Assembly: GCA_927417275.1 (NCBI GenBank)
Contig: CAKMJV010000031.1
Location: forward strand, 30,947 to 94,946
Origin: an uncultured Clostridia bacterium
GTDB taxonomy: Bacteria; Bacillota; Clostridia; Peptostreptococcales; Acidaminobacteraceae
Length of the DNA: 64,000 bases
Direction: 5' to 3'
A program made the position numbers and the translations under genes. The notes under the pieces were generated by a model. The model was not told where the DNA came from. It did not search any database and saw only the letters and a program-made list of their open reading frames with translations. Positions 7,978 to 17,602 of this stretch are shown piece after piece. Every line of letters begins with the position of its first letter. The stretch's first letter is position 1.

Positions 7978-8334
7978 GTGACTATAAAAAGAGGTGACGT
8001 TTATTTTGCAGATTTATCGCCTGTTAGAGGCTCAGAGCAAGGTGGACAAAGACCTGTATTAATTATTCAAAATAATATCGGCAACAAATACAGTCCAACT
8101 GTTATCATAGCAGCGATTACCGCAAAAATTACGAAGGCAAAATTGCCAACGCACGTTGAAGTTGGCGCGTCACAAGTGGGATTGTTAAAAGATTCTGTGG
8201 TATTGCTCGAACAAGTGAGAACGATAGATAAGACGCGACTTATCCAGAAACTTGGACAGTTAGAAGAAGATGTCATGGTTCGCGTGGATAAGGCACTAAC
8301 CATCAGTTTGGGGTTATATGAGGATGCTACATAA
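7978..8334 (+). CDS. ndoA: MazF/PemK-type endoribonuclease (NdoA-like)
   Basis: The sequence [28 protein letters not shown] is the hallmark of Bacillota NdoA/MazF toxins, sequence-specific endoribonucleases that cut single-stranded mRNA. SEQGG and RPVLI line the active groove, and [14 protein letters not shown] and [13 protein letters not shown] complete the family pattern. I start at GTG 7978, matching the known N-terminus; GGAG lies upstream. In-frame ATGs at 7960 and 7966 are possible but lie on the ribosome site. In Bacillus the antitoxin gene ndoAI lies between alr and ndoA; here the 85-bp gap has no room for it. A terminator follows at once. Confidence 0.92.
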   Translation: MTIKRGDVYFADLSPVRGSEQGGQRPVLIIQNNIGNKYSPTVIIAAITAKITKAKLPTHVEVGASQVGLLKDSVVLLEQVRTIDKTRLIQKLGQLEEDVMVRVDKALTISLGLYEDAT

Positions 8335-8336
8335 TG

Positions 8337-8363
8337 CCTGTATATTTATATGCAGGTTTTTTT
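8337..8363 (+). terminator. Rho-independent terminator after the mazF-type gene
   Basis: Stem CCTGTATA / TATGCAGG (one T-G pair), loop TTTA, then seven T. It closes the acpS-alr-mazF unit. Confidence 0.8.
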
Positions 8364-8397
8364 ATGAAAGAATGCATGACGATAGGAGGATAAAAAA

Positions 8398-10557
8398 TTG
8401 AGAAAGAAAATCTATTTGGTGGGATTACTCATAAGCATAATTGCCACTGGAGTCTTACTCTTTGGACGTATAAATGTTGAAAATGAAGCGAAATCAGTTG
8501 AGATATTAGCAGATTACGAAGAATTCGCTGTGATGGCGAAACAACTTGGAATATCAGATGAAGCCTTATTTACTCAGTTAAATGCAACCGGTTTTACGGG
8601 TGTATCTTTAAAAGAAGAGTCACTATCAAGTATGGTTATGGAGTCAAAGCCACTTGAGTATGATTTGTTACTCAATGTAAAGTCTGATCTTGATTGGCGT
8701 GATGCCTATGGCGACCAAGCGATTGCCTATTTAGACGTTCCATCAAGAAGTGATTATGACATGGTTATTCGAACGTATGATCAAGGGGTCTTTGATTTTT
8801 TACGTTCGGGCATAACGGCAAGATATGATGAAGATTTTTATGTTTTTTTTGATGAAGCCATAAAAACAATTGTTCTAAAAGGGGATATTTCAGACATCTA
8901 CTATACGGAAGATTCAAGATACAAAGACTATTTATCCAAAGGCGTTAAGTTGCCGAGGGTTATGGTTTCTTCTGCATTAGAAGACATCGGTCTTGGGTTT
9001 GATCCCAATAAAGTTAAATCGATTCAAGATGCAGGACTACCAGTGAATTTACGTCCAAGCACTTATGATAAGTATAACAGTAAGATCGTTAAGGCTTATT
9101 TTGAAGAGGTTGAGCGATATGGTGAAGTGCCAAATGCAATAATCGTCAGTGGTCGGGATGCTTTTAGTTTTACTGCTGAAACCAATTCATATAAACAAGA
9201 ACTTTATGAAATTCTAAAAGAAAATAAAATACCAGTGGGCATGATTGAATCTGCGGTTCAAAGAGGTTATATTGAGCAACGTGGCAGTACGCAAATGGCA
9301 CGTGATTTGGAATACAACATCGTTCGTGTTTTTCCTGTTATCGAGTATATACAAGAGCGATACAATTACCTCGGTTTCTATGAAGGCGCTAAGGAAATAG
9401 AAAACACCATGTACCGTGCCATAACAGAACGCAATATTCGCGTTATTTATTTTAGACCCTTTAAGAATTCAAAATTCACGTATTTTGATGACTTAGAGGA
9501 ATATAATAAGACATTTGAAGGGCTAAAAACGCGTTTAGCTGATCATGGCATAACCTTAGGTGCACCGCATGCGATGCCATATCATGGTAGTTCGCCTTAT
9601 CTTCTTATTCTATCGTCGATGGGTCTTCTTATATTAGGTCTCATCATTTTTAAGTTGGTCTTTGATATCGCAGAACGCTTTGAATGGGTATTGTTTTTAG
9701 TGGGTCTATTAGGTATTGTAGGGTTAAACTTAGTTGCACCAAATAAAAGCATCGATTTATTTGCATTTGCTGCTTCCAACATTTTTCCAACGCTATCCAT
9801 ATTGTTTGTGATTGAGTTTGTTAAGGACATTTTATCGAGCAATAAGGTATATACATTAAAAGGTGTTTTGGTAAAAACTTTGTTGGGACTGACGCTTTCA
9901 ATCTTAATAACATTAATTGGTGGATTTTATGTGGGTGCGATCATGTCGCGTTCAGACTATCTCATTGAAATGAGTTATTTTAGAGGCGTCAAGTTGAGTT
10001 TGTTGCTGCCTATGGCTGCATTTGTATTAATCTATTTGATAAAACTAGGTTATAAACGCGATGTCCATGAATTGGATGAGAGTACGTACTTTATCGAAGA
10101 CATTAAGCGCTTTTTTACGGAAGACATTAAAATGTATTATGGCCTATTAGCCATAGTATTTGGTGGCATCATTTATGTGTATTTGGCTAGATCGGGGCAT
10201 GAAACGAATATTGAAGTACTCAATATTGAACTTATTTTTAGAAACTTTTTAGAAGATCATATGTTGGCGCGACCTAGGACGAAAGAAATATTTATCGCAT
10301 TTCCAGCATTAAGTGCTGCAATCTATTTTGCTTGCAGAGGCTATAGAAAAATCTTGTTTCCATTTTTGTTGGCATCTGTACTTGGTCTAACTTCAGTCGT
10401 AAATACTTTTGCTCACGCAAGAGCACCTATTTATTTGTCTACAACGCGGACGATATTGTCTTGGATATGTTCTTTGGTAATTAGTGTCTTGGTAGTTCTC
10501 GTTTTAGATTTAATAAACCGGTTTTATATCAGAAGATTTGGGAGTAAAAACATATGA
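8398..10557 (+). CDS. DUF5693 family polytopic membrane protein
   Basis: A 719-residue protein: one N-terminal transmembrane segment (about 5-25), a large extracytoplasmic region (about 30-395), and a C-terminal half with some eight hydrophobic helices. The soluble region contains patterns such as RGYIEQRGSTQMARDLEYNIVRVFPV and NIRVIYFRPF that I associate with DUF5693, a family found beside csaB in Clostridia. TTG 8398 is the start, with AGGAGG seven bases upstream. It overlaps csaB by four bases (ATGA), which points to a coupled role in envelope polymer assembly or export. No function is established for the family as far as I know. Confidence 0.75.
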   Translation: MRKKIYLVGLLISIIATGVLLFGRINVENEAKSVEILADYEEFAVMAKQLGISDEALFTQLNATGFTGVSLKEESLSSMVMESKPLEYDLLLNVKSDLDWRDAYGDQAIAYLDVPSRSDYDMVIRTYDQGVFDFLRSGITARYDEDFYVFFDEAIKTIVLKGDISDIYYTEDSRYKDYLSKGVKLPRVMVSSALEDIGLGFDPNKVKSIQDAGLPVNLRPSTYDKYNSKIVKAYFEEVERYGEVPNAIIVSGRDAFSFTAETNSYKQELYEILKENKIPVGMIESAVQRGYIEQRGSTQMARDLEYNIVRVFPVIEYIQERYNYLGFYEGAKEIENTMYRAITERNIRVIYFRPFKNSKFTYFDDLEEYNKTFEGLKTRLADHGITLGAPHAMPYHGSSPYLLILSSMGLLILGLIIFKLVFDIAERFEWVLFLVGLLGIVGLNLVAPNKSIDLFAFAASNIFPTLSILFVIEFVKDILSSNKVYTLKGVLVKTLLGLTLSILITLIGGFYVGAIMSRSDYLIEMSYFRGVKLSLLLPMAAFVLIYLIKLGYKRDVHELDESTYFIEDIKRFFTEDIKMYYGLLAIVFGGIIYVYLARSGHETNIEVLNIELIFRNFLEDHMLARPRTKEIFIAFPALSAAIYFACRGYRKILFPFLLASVLGLTSVVNTFAHARAPIYLSTTRTILSWICSLVISVLVVLVLDLINRFYIRRFGSKNI

Positions 10558-11639
10558 ATAAAGTTGTAATATCTGGATTTTACGGTTTTCATAATATTGG
10601 CGATGAAGCGATTTTGAAAACATTGACACAACAGTTACGAAAACTGGATCCAGAGATTCAGATTACAGTATTGTCACATAATCCACAAGAAACCATGGAG
10701 AAATTTGATGTAAAAGCGGTAAAGCGTAACGATGTCTTCAAAGTATTTGGGGCAATTTTGCGTTGTAATATTTTGCTGAGTGGTGGTGGTAGTTTGCTTC
10801 AAGATGATACTAGTGCTAGAAGTATTCATTACTATCTTGCGATTATTCGCATGGGTCTTATGTTAAAAAAGGATGTTTTTTTAATCAGTAATGGCATAGG
10901 TCCTATTATTAGAGAAAGCAATAAAAAACGGGTGGCAAGAATAGTCAATAAAGTAAATCACTCAACGGTTAGAGATTTCAATTCTCAACAGTTGTTGATT
11001 GATATAGGTGTTAAACCAGAAAAAGTATCTGTTTCTGTGGATATGGTTGTTGCGATGGATATGCAGTCTCCTGATATGGGCGAAAAAATTCTTAATGAAC
11101 TAAAGATTATGGATCAAGACCGTAAAAATGTAGCCATAGCCATACGACAGAAAGATTTTAGAACGGAAGAAAAGCGTTTAGCGCTGATAAAACTCGCTAA
11201 TCGTTTAGCAGAGCGATACAATGTGATTTTTATTCCATTTTACTATAAGAATGACACGAAAATATATGATGATTTACATGCCTTTGTTGACTCGCATGTT
11301 TACTTTATTACAGAGAAATACAACACAGACGTTTTTATGAGTTTGCTTGAGAATATGGATATCCTCGTGGGTTCGAGACTGCATTCTTTGATTTTCTCAC
11401 TCGTGGCGGAAGTGCCTTTTATCGGCATTAGTTATGATCCTAAAATTGAAAATTTTATGCATATGATTGATATGGAGCCAATTTGCAGTATGGCTGATTT
11501 CAAGCCGGATGCGATAGAAGAGGCGGTATATGCATTTGATAACGCCTATGCATCACAAAAGAAAATCGTAGTTGACGCAAAACAGACATTAAGAAAGCGA
11601 TTAGCGATTAATGATGAGATGTTAAAAAAAGTATTATAA
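10554..11639 (+). CDS. csaB: CsaB-type polysaccharide pyruvyl transferase
   Basis: CsaB adds a pyruvate ketal to secondary cell wall polysaccharide, the ligand of SLH domains in S-layer proteins. The N-terminus GFYGFHNIGDEAILKTL, the middle LLSGGGSLLQDDTSARSIHYYL and the C-terminal VGSRLHSLIFSLVAEVPFIGISYDPKI are family signatures, with a GT-B fold expected. Length of 361 residues is normal. Start ATG 10554 overlaps the stop of the DUF5693 gene, with GGGAG upstream. Its presence suggests that the organism displays SLH-anchored proteins, though no SLH gene lies in this window. Confidence 0.92.
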   Translation: MNKVVISGFYGFHNIGDEAILKTLTQQLRKLDPEIQITVLSHNPQETMEKFDVKAVKRNDVFKVFGAILRCNILLSGGGSLLQDDTSARSIHYYLAIIRMGLMLKKDVFLISNGIGPIIRESNKKRVARIVNKVNHSTVRDFNSQQLLIDIGVKPEKVSVSVDMVVAMDMQSPDMGEKILNELKIMDQDRKNVAIAIRQKDFRTEEKRLALIKLANRLAERYNVIFIPFYYKNDTKIYDDLHAFVDSHVYFITEKYNTDVFMSLLENMDILVGSRLHSLIFSLVAEVPFIGISYDPKIENFMHMIDMEPICSMADFKPDAIEEAVYAFDNAYASQKKIVVDAKQTLRKRLAINDEMLKKVL

Positions 11640-11651
11640 TTTGGAGGCCAT

Positions 11652-12401
11652 ATGGCGTTGGAAAAATCAATGCAGAATATTAAAATTTTTGGTGTACGTT
11701 TCGATAATGTTGACAAAGATGAAGCTTATAAACGATTTATAGGTTTTATGGAAGAGTCGCGACTTAAAACCATTTATACACCTAATCCTGAAATTGTTAT
11801 GAAGGCCATCGAAAATCCAGCGTTCAAAGTGATTCTAAATGAAGGGGATTTGGTTATACCTGACGGCATAGGTGTGGTACTGGCATCTAAGATCCATCAT
11901 TTGGGCTTAAGAGAACGCGTGCCAGGTATAGAACTGATGGAGTTGATGTTAGAATACTGTAATCGCGCGGGTAAATCGATCTACTTATTTGGCGGTAAGC
12001 CAAATGTAGCTGAAAGTGCGGCTAAGCATATATTAGAGAAGTATCCTAACTTGAAAGTTGTCGGTATGCAAGATGGTTACTATGACAAAACCAAAGAATT
12101 AAAGATTTTAGATGACATCAACGAAAAAAAACCGGATATATTATTTGTGGCATTAGGCGCTCCCAAACAAGAAACTTGGATTCATGGTCATAAAAAATTA
12201 ATAAATGGCAGTGTTGCAATGGGCGTTGGTGGCGCACTTGATGTATGGGCAGGTACGGTGAAACGTGCACCCGTATTTTTTCAAAAAACTGGACTTGAAT
12301 GGTTCTATCGTGTTATTAAGCAACCAACTCGTGTGATGCGTATGCTTTCATTGCCAAAATTCATGATTAAAGTATTGCTCACGAGACATATTGAGGATTA
12401 A
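11652..12401 (+). CDS. WecG/TagA/CpsF family glycosyltransferase
   Basis: A GT26 transferase: [46 protein letters not shown] and [14 protein letters not shown] match TagA, which adds N-acetylmannosamine to undecaprenyl-PP-GlcNAc in wall teichoic or secondary wall polymer synthesis. The Asp of IPDG and the Gln of PKQE are active-site residues in the family. Length 249 residues is typical and includes the C-terminal membrane-associating tail. ATG 11652 follows GGAGG, 12 bp after csaB. With DUF5693 and csaB it forms an envelope-polymer operon. The exact sugar donor is inferred from the family. Confidence 0.9.
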   Translation: MALEKSMQNIKIFGVRFDNVDKDEAYKRFIGFMEESRLKTIYTPNPEIVMKAIENPAFKVILNEGDLVIPDGIGVVLASKIHHLGLRERVPGIELMELMLEYCNRAGKSIYLFGGKPNVAESAAKHILEKYPNLKVVGMQDGYYDKTKELKILDDINEKKPDILFVALGAPKQETWIHGHKKLINGSVAMGVGGALDVWAGTVKRAPVFFQKTGLEWFYRVIKQPTRVMRMLSLPKFMIKVLLTRHIED

Positions 12402-12424
12402 AAATAAAAATTTGGAGGGCAGTT

Positions 12425-13579
12425 ATGGAAGATTTAACGATGGGTGAATTGTTAGCGCAATACGATACCACTGAAAAATTATACACAGGGGATGTCGTTG
12501 AGGGCATAGTTATTTCATCTAATCCAGACGAAGTCATGGTAAACATCAATTACATGGCAGATGGTTTATTACCAAAATCTGAATTACCTGATCAAAATCC
12601 TTTAGAGTTTAAAAGTGGTGATAAACTTTCTGTGTTTATCATGAAAATGGACGATGGTGAAGGCAATGTGATGCTTTCGCTTACGAAGGCTTATGAACGT
12701 GTTGTTTGGGATGAGTTTCAAACAATTTATGAAAAGCAGACACCCATAAAGGTAAAAGTTCGAGAAGTGGTTAAAGGTGGCGTTGTCGGTCACTACAAAG
12801 GTGCAAATGTATTTATACCGGCATCGGCTTTATCACTTGCTTACGTTGAAGACTTAACCCCTTATATGGGCATGCAATTAGATGTGCGTATTATTGAGTT
12901 TCAAAAGGACAAGAAAAAAGTTGTTGCTTCACATAAAGAAATTTTGAAAAGCAAACAGGCCGTTCAAAAGGCAGATGCTTTATCGCGCATTAATGCAGGC
13001 GATGAATTAACAGGTACTGTCATTCGATTAGCAGACTACGGCGCATTTATAGACCTCGGAGTTTTAGATGGTTTGGTTCATGTGTCCCAAATGTCATGGC
13101 GTCGCGTTAAACATCCTTCTGAAGTATTATCAGTAGGCGATGTTGTGAAGGTTAAAGTTTTAGAGGTCGATCGTGATAAAGAAAAGGTTTCTTTAAAACT
13201 CGCAGAAATAAAAGAAAATCCGTGGACTCATATTTACTCGAATTTTGCAGTGGAATCCATCGTAAAAGGACGTGTCACGCGTTTAATGAATTTTGGCGCG
13301 TTCGTCGAAGTCGACGATGGTATAGAGGGGCTCGTTCATATCTCAGAACTTTCTGAAAATCACGTGCAACGCGTCTCAGAAGTGGTTGCTGTAGGTGATG
13401 AAGTAGAAGTGATGATTTTAGAAATCGATCAAGAAAATCAAAAGATGGCTTTAAGTATTAAAGCGGTAGCATCATTAGATGATGAAGCTTACGAAGCGTT
13501 TACACAAGTTGAGGAAGAAGTTTCACAGACGACGATGTCCGATCTCTTTGGTGACAAACTTAAGCACTTAAAGTTTTAA
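12425..13579 (+). CDS. S1-domain RNA-binding protein (RpsA/YpfD-like)
   Basis: Four S1 repeats: about 18-88, 105-172, 190-259 and 276-345. Repeats 3 and 4 carry the strong RNA-binding consensus [26 protein letters not shown] and [29 protein letters not shown]. The 384-residue, four-repeat form is the usual one in low-GC Gram-positives, shorter than the six-repeat E. coli S1. It probably helps mRNA binding at the ribosome or RNA turnover. ATG 12425 follows GGAGGG. It is cotranscribed with the wall-polymer genes and is closed by a terminator at 13593-13632. Confidence 0.88.
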   Translation: MEDLTMGELLAQYDTTEKLYTGDVVEGIVISSNPDEVMVNINYMADGLLPKSELPDQNPLEFKSGDKLSVFIMKMDDGEGNVMLSLTKAYERVVWDEFQTIYEKQTPIKVKVREVVKGGVVGHYKGANVFIPASALSLAYVEDLTPYMGMQLDVRIIEFQKDKKKVVASHKEILKSKQAVQKADALSRINAGDELTGTVIRLADYGAFIDLGVLDGLVHVSQMSWRRVKHPSEVLSVGDVVKVKVLEVDRDKEKVSLKLAEIKENPWTHIYSNFAVESIVKGRVTRLMNFGAFVEVDDGIEGLVHISELSENHVQRVSEVVAVGDEVEVMILEIDQENQKMALSIKAVASLDDEAYEAFTQVEEEVSQTTMSDLFGDKLKHLKF

Positions 13580-13592
13580 TTAAATATATGTT

Positions 13593-13632
13593 GGTATCTA
13601 AAAATAAACTTTGTTTTTAGATGCCTTTTTTT
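13593..13632 (+). terminator. Rho-independent terminator after the S1 gene
   Basis: Stem GGTATCTAAAAA / TTTTTAGATGCC with a nine-base loop, followed by seven T. Confidence 0.8.
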
Positions 13633-13720
13633 GTTTGCATCGTTAAATCGTTATGATTTGGGGTAAATATAGAAAATATAATAATTATAATAAAATAAAT
13701 ACTTTCTGGGAGGATAACAG

Positions 13721-16159
13721 ATGGATATTTTAAAATTAAAACCAGAGCAACTCATGAATAAGTGTGATCCACAGATCTTTGATTTTAAAACCACTGAGGA
13801 ACTGGTGCCTATAAGAGGCATAATTGGTCAAGAACGCGCAAAGAAATCACTTGAGTTTGGTCTCGGCGTTACTAAAAAAGGGTATAACATCTATGTATCT
13901 GGTCAATGGGGCACAGGACGCAATAGTTTTGTTAACATGCTCACAGAAGAACAAGCGATAAAGAGAGCCGCACCGCATGATTGGCTTTATGTTAATAATT
14001 TTAAAGATCCATACCATCCGATTGCTATAAAAGTGAATCAAGGGCAAGGCAAAAATATCATCGTACAGGTTGAACGTGCCATTCGCTTTTTAAGACGTGG
14101 CATTATAGAGATATTTTCAAGCAGAGATTATGAAAACGCCAAACAAAAGCTAATTGAAGCTTATAATTTGCAATCCAACGATATTGTAAGCAAATTAAAT
14201 GAAATCGGACAAAAATATGGCTTTATGTTTTCTTTAACTGAAAAAGGCATGGTGAGTATTCCCTTAAAAGATGGCAAGCCCATGAATGAAGAGTCTTATG
14301 CCAATATTTCTCAAAAAGACTATGAGCAATTAATGGGCAACTCACAAAAGTTGAGTTTAGAAACCATTGACTTGTTTAATAAATTGCGGATGGAAGAGGA
14401 AAGTTTAAGAACGCGTCTTAAGAGTTTAGACGAGCAAATGGGTAGACATTTGGTTAAATTTCATCTAGAAAGCATAAAAGATAAACACAAGGAAAATGAA
14501 GAAATTAAGCGCTACATCGATTTGCTTGAAGATGACATCGTAGAAAATTTAGAACATTTTAAAGAAGAGGAAGAAGAAACTGAATCGACCAACCCAATTG
14601 CTTTACTCAGCATGGCACAAAAAAATCCGGAAGCGTTCTTTGAAAGATACCGAATCAATCTGTTTGTGGATAACAGTGATGTAAAAAGTGCGCCTGTTAT
14701 TTTCGAATCCAATCCAACGTATTATAATTTAGCAGGCAGTATAGAGTATCAAAATGAAATGGGGGTTATGAAAACGGACTTTACCATGATTAAGCCAGGA
14801 GCCCTTCATTTAGCAAATGGTGGCTATTTAATACTGCTTGCCAAAGACATACTCAGTAATCCCTATGCATGGAAAAGTTTAAAAAGAAGCTTGCTTGATG
14901 AGGCGGTCACCATCGACAGTCGTGCGGCTTATACCGGTGCGCTTGTCTCACAAACCATTAAACCAGAAGCCATCCCAATCGATGTAAAGGTAATCATTAT
15001 AGGGGATTATTATACGTATTCAATACTATCCGAATACGATGAAGAGTTTCAAAAGTTGTTTAAAGTGATGGTAGATTTTGACGTTGAAATGGACCGTAAT
15101 AAGGAGAATGTCGACAAATTCGCTCGGTTTGTTTCTACGAAATGCCAAATGGAAGGGCTTAGCCACTTTACGCCAGAGGCTGTTGCTCGACTTGTGGAAC
15201 ATGCCACACGGCTTTCTGATGATAAGATGAAGTTAACCGCACATTTAAAGACACTTGGCGACATCATCATAGAAGCGGATGCATGGGCAAACTATTATAA
15301 AGAACAAGTGGTTTCTGTCGACCATGTAGAAAAGGCACTTGAAGAACGGCGGTTAAGAACCAATAAATATGAAGAGAATACCATGGAACTATTTAAAGAG
15401 GGCACATATCTCATTGATGTGGACGGTTTTAGAGTTGGCGAGATTAACGGACTCGCGGTTTTAGGAACCGGTCAATACAGTTTTGGCAAACCTTCAAAGA
15501 TCACGGTTTCTACGTATCAAGGGAGACAGGGCATCATTAATATCGAACGCGAAGCTCGAAAAAGTGGAAAGATCCACGACAAGGGGGTTATGATATTAAC
15601 CGGTTATTTGGGGCGGATGTTTGCGCAGGATAAACCTTTAGCTTTAACGGCGAGCATCGTCTTTGAGCAACTCTATTCAGGCATAGATGGCGACAGTGCC
15701 TCAAGTACTGAGTTGTATGCATTGATATCCGATTTATCGGGGGTTCCTATTAATCAAGCCATAGCGGTAACGGGATCAGTGAATCAGCGTGGTCATATTC
15801 AACCAATCGGTGGGGTAAATGAAAAGATAGAAGGGTATTATAGAGTCTGTAAGATAAAAGGGTTTACAGGGGAACAAGGGGTAATTATACCCATCCAAAA
15901 CATCAAAAATTTAATGTTAAGTGAAGAAATCGTTCGTGCGGTTCATAACAATCAATTTCATATATGGGCAGTTTCTCATGTCGATGAAGGTTTAGAAGTG
16001 CTTACAGGAAGAAAACCTGGTAAACGAACAAAAGATGGCACCTTTGAAAAGGGTACCATCTATGAGTTGGTAGATAAACGTCTTGCACATTTAGCAAGTG
16101 AAGCACTTGATAAACCTTATAAAAGTAATCGTGCTAAACCCATCAAACCAGAAAAGTAA
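13721..16159 (+). CDS. LonB-like ATP-dependent protease (AAA_32 type)
   Basis: An 812-residue Lon-family protease without the classical N-terminal LAN domain. The N-terminal AAA part has IIGQERAKKSLEFGLGV and a P-loop GQWGTGRNS in which Arg stands where Lys is usual; GTGR/GSGR is common in this subfamily (E. coli YcbZ type). A coiled-coil insertion lies about 130-290. The sensor-bearing domain follows, then a Lon peptidase domain with catalytic Ser659 in GDSASS and Lys702 in NEKIEG. It probably degrades misfolded or regulatory proteins. ATG 13721 follows GGGAGG. It converges with the cyclo-ligase gene, six bp apart. Confidence 0.9.
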   Translation: MDILKLKPEQLMNKCDPQIFDFKTTEELVPIRGIIGQERAKKSLEFGLGVTKKGYNIYVSGQWGTGRNSFVNMLTEEQAIKRAAPHDWLYVNNFKDPYHPIAIKVNQGQGKNIIVQVERAIRFLRRGIIEIFSSRDYENAKQKLIEAYNLQSNDIVSKLNEIGQKYGFMFSLTEKGMVSIPLKDGKPMNEESYANISQKDYEQLMGNSQKLSLETIDLFNKLRMEEESLRTRLKSLDEQMGRHLVKFHLESIKDKHKENEEIKRYIDLLEDDIVENLEHFKEEEEETESTNPIALLSMAQKNPEAFFERYRINLFVDNSDVKSAPVIFESNPTYYNLAGSIEYQNEMGVMKTDFTMIKPGALHLANGGYLILLAKDILSNPYAWKSLKRSLLDEAVTIDSRAAYTGALVSQTIKPEAIPIDVKVIIIGDYYTYSILSEYDEEFQKLFKVMVDFDVEMDRNKENVDKFARFVSTKCQMEGLSHFTPEAVARLVEHATRLSDDKMKLTAHLKTLGDIIIEADAWANYYKEQVVSVDHVEKALEERRLRTNKYEENTMELFKEGTYLIDVDGFRVGEINGLAVLGTGQYSFGKPSKITVSTYQGRQGIINIEREARKSGKIHDKGVMILTGYLGRMFAQDKPLALTASIVFEQLYSGIDGDSASSTELYALISDLSGVPINQAIAVTGSVNQRGHIQPIGGVNEKIEGYYRVCKIKGFTGEQGVIIPIQNIKNLMLSEEIVRAVHNNQFHIWAVSHVDEGLEVLTGRKPGKRTKDGTFEKGTIYELVDKRLAHLASEALDKPYKSNRAKPIKPEK

Positions 16160-16165
16160 CGCATT

Positions 16166-16732
16166 TTAAAAGACGTAACTATTTTTTTCCGTTACCAAAT
16201 GTGTAATGGGTTGGTCATAAGCGTCAATCGGTATTTCAGAAACGTACTGCAAATCAAAAGCGATGCCAATTTTTGGTGTCGCTTTTGTCAGTTCTGAAAA
16301 AAGACGGTCATAAAAACCACCACCATAACCAAGGCGATAGCCATTAGCACTAAATGCGACCCCAGGCGTTAAAAACAAATCAATTTGATGGCTTGGTATG
16401 CGATTGTGAAGAACGGGATTGGGTTCAAATAAACCAAAATCATTTTTAACCAGTTCGTCCAATTGTGTAACGACATGAAAACTCATTTCGTGTTTTTCCA
16501 TAGAAATATAAGGCAAAACCAGTGTTTTATTTTGTCGAAGGATCGCCTGATTAATTTCTGACATGTCGATTTCATCTCTAAATGCAACGAATGAAGCGAT
16601 GGTTTGTGCCTCGATATAATGCGATTGGTTTAGTATTTTATGCGTCACGCATGTGATTGCCTCTCTTCTATAAGCACCCTCTATTTGGGATCTTTTTATG
16701 AGAATTTCTTTTCGCAGTGTCTTTTTATCCAT
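16166..16732 (-). CDS. 5-formyltetrahydrofolate cyclo-ligase
   Basis: The enzyme converts 5-formyl-THF and ATP to 5,10-methenyl-THF. The 188-residue product has the N-terminal KKTLRKEILIKR helix and the signature LTPGVAFSANGYRLGYGGGFYDRLF, where the glycine-rich loop binds ATP. A conserved Asp/Arg patch lies in SFVAFRDEIDM. The start ATG 16732 is preceded by CGGAGGTG. An in-frame ATG at 16774 lies further upstream and lacks a ribosome site. The gene stands alone on the minus strand between the LonB-like protease and ftsE. Confidence 0.93.
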   Translation of the reverse strand: MDKKTLRKEILIKRSQIEGAYRREAITCVTHKILNQSHYIEAQTIASFVAFRDEIDMSEINQAILRQNKTLVLPYISMEKHEMSFHVVTQLDELVKNDFGLFEPNPVLHNRIPSHQIDLFLTPGVAFSANGYRLGYGGGFYDRLFSELTKATPKIGIAFDLQYVSEIPIDAYDQPITHLVTEKNSYVF

Positions 16733-16821
16733 ATGTTCACCTCCGTGTAATAAACATTTAATAAATATAATCAATTATACTATTAAAAAGGGAGGAAAGT
16801 ATAGGTATAATAGGGTAAGGG

Positions 16822-16850
16822 TTTACGATAAGGCTCAAATTGTTTATAAT
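16822..16850 (+). promoter_or_regulatory. Sigma-A promoter of ftsEX
   Basis: TTTACG (16822-16827), 17-bp spacer, TATAAT (16845-16850), about 65 bp before the ftsE start. Confidence 0.6.
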
Positions 16851-16915
16851 GATAATTGAGAAGTTGATTCTGTAAGCATTTACAAGTTGAATGGACAACG
16901 AGGGAGAGCGCTATT

Positions 16916-17602
16916 ATGATTGAGTTTCAAAATGTCGTTAAAAAGTATGACAATGGTGTCACTGCGTTAAATGGTGTCAGCGTTAAAATTGAAAAAGGTG
17001 AGTTTGTATTTATCGTAGGGCCCAGTGGCGCTGGTAAATCAACTTTTATAAAAGCACTCTTAAAAGAAGTCAAAGTGACTTCGGGACATATTCATATGGA
17101 TGATATGGAAATTACAAAAATGCATCGTCGAAAAGTACCTTTTTTGCGCAGAAAAGTTGGCGTCGTCTTTCAGGATTTCAGATTGCTGCCAAATAAAACC
17201 GTTTACGAAAACATTGCGTTTGCCATGGAAATACTTGGAACGCCACATCGAAACATCAGAAAGCAAGTGCCTATGATACTTGCATTGGTTGGATTAACTG
17301 GAAAAGGCAATTATTATCCAAATCAACTTTCTGGTGGAGAACAACAAAGAGTCTCCATCGCGCGATCTATGATAAATAATCCCCCTATTCTAATTGCAGA
17401 TGAACCCACTGGAAATTTGGATCCAGATACTTCATGGGAAATTATGAAAGTGCTTAGAACCATTAACAGAAGAGGCACTACGATCATCATGGCAACACAT
17501 GATCGCGAAATTGTAGACATCATGAAAAAGCGCGTAATCGCTTTGGAAAACGGTCTGATTGCAAGAGATGACAAAATAGGAGTATATGGATATGACGATT
17601 AA
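16916..17602 (+). CDS. ftsE: Cell-division ABC transporter ATP-binding protein FtsE
   Basis: FtsE hydrolyses ATP to drive FtsX, which activates a peptidoglycan hydrolase at the septum or side wall. Walker A GPSGAGKST (36-44), Q loop VFQDFRLLPNKTVYENIAFAMEI, signature LSGGEQQR, Walker B LIADEPTGNLDP and switch His in TTIIMATHD are all intact. The DFRLLPNKTVYENI segment is diagnostic for FtsE among ABC ATPases. Length 228 is normal. It overlaps ftsX slightly. The three genes ftsE, ftsX and the LytM hydrolase form one unit. Confidence 0.96.
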   Translation: MIEFQNVVKKYDNGVTALNGVSVKIEKGEFVFIVGPSGAGKSTFIKALLKEVKVTSGHIHMDDMEITKMHRRKVPFLRRKVGVVFQDFRLLPNKTVYENIAFAMEILGTPHRNIRKQVPMILALVGLTGKGNYYPNQLSGGEQQRVSIARSMINNPPILIADEPTGNLDPDTSWEIMKVLRTINRRGTTIIMATHDREIVDIMKKRVIALENGLIARDDKIGVYGYDD

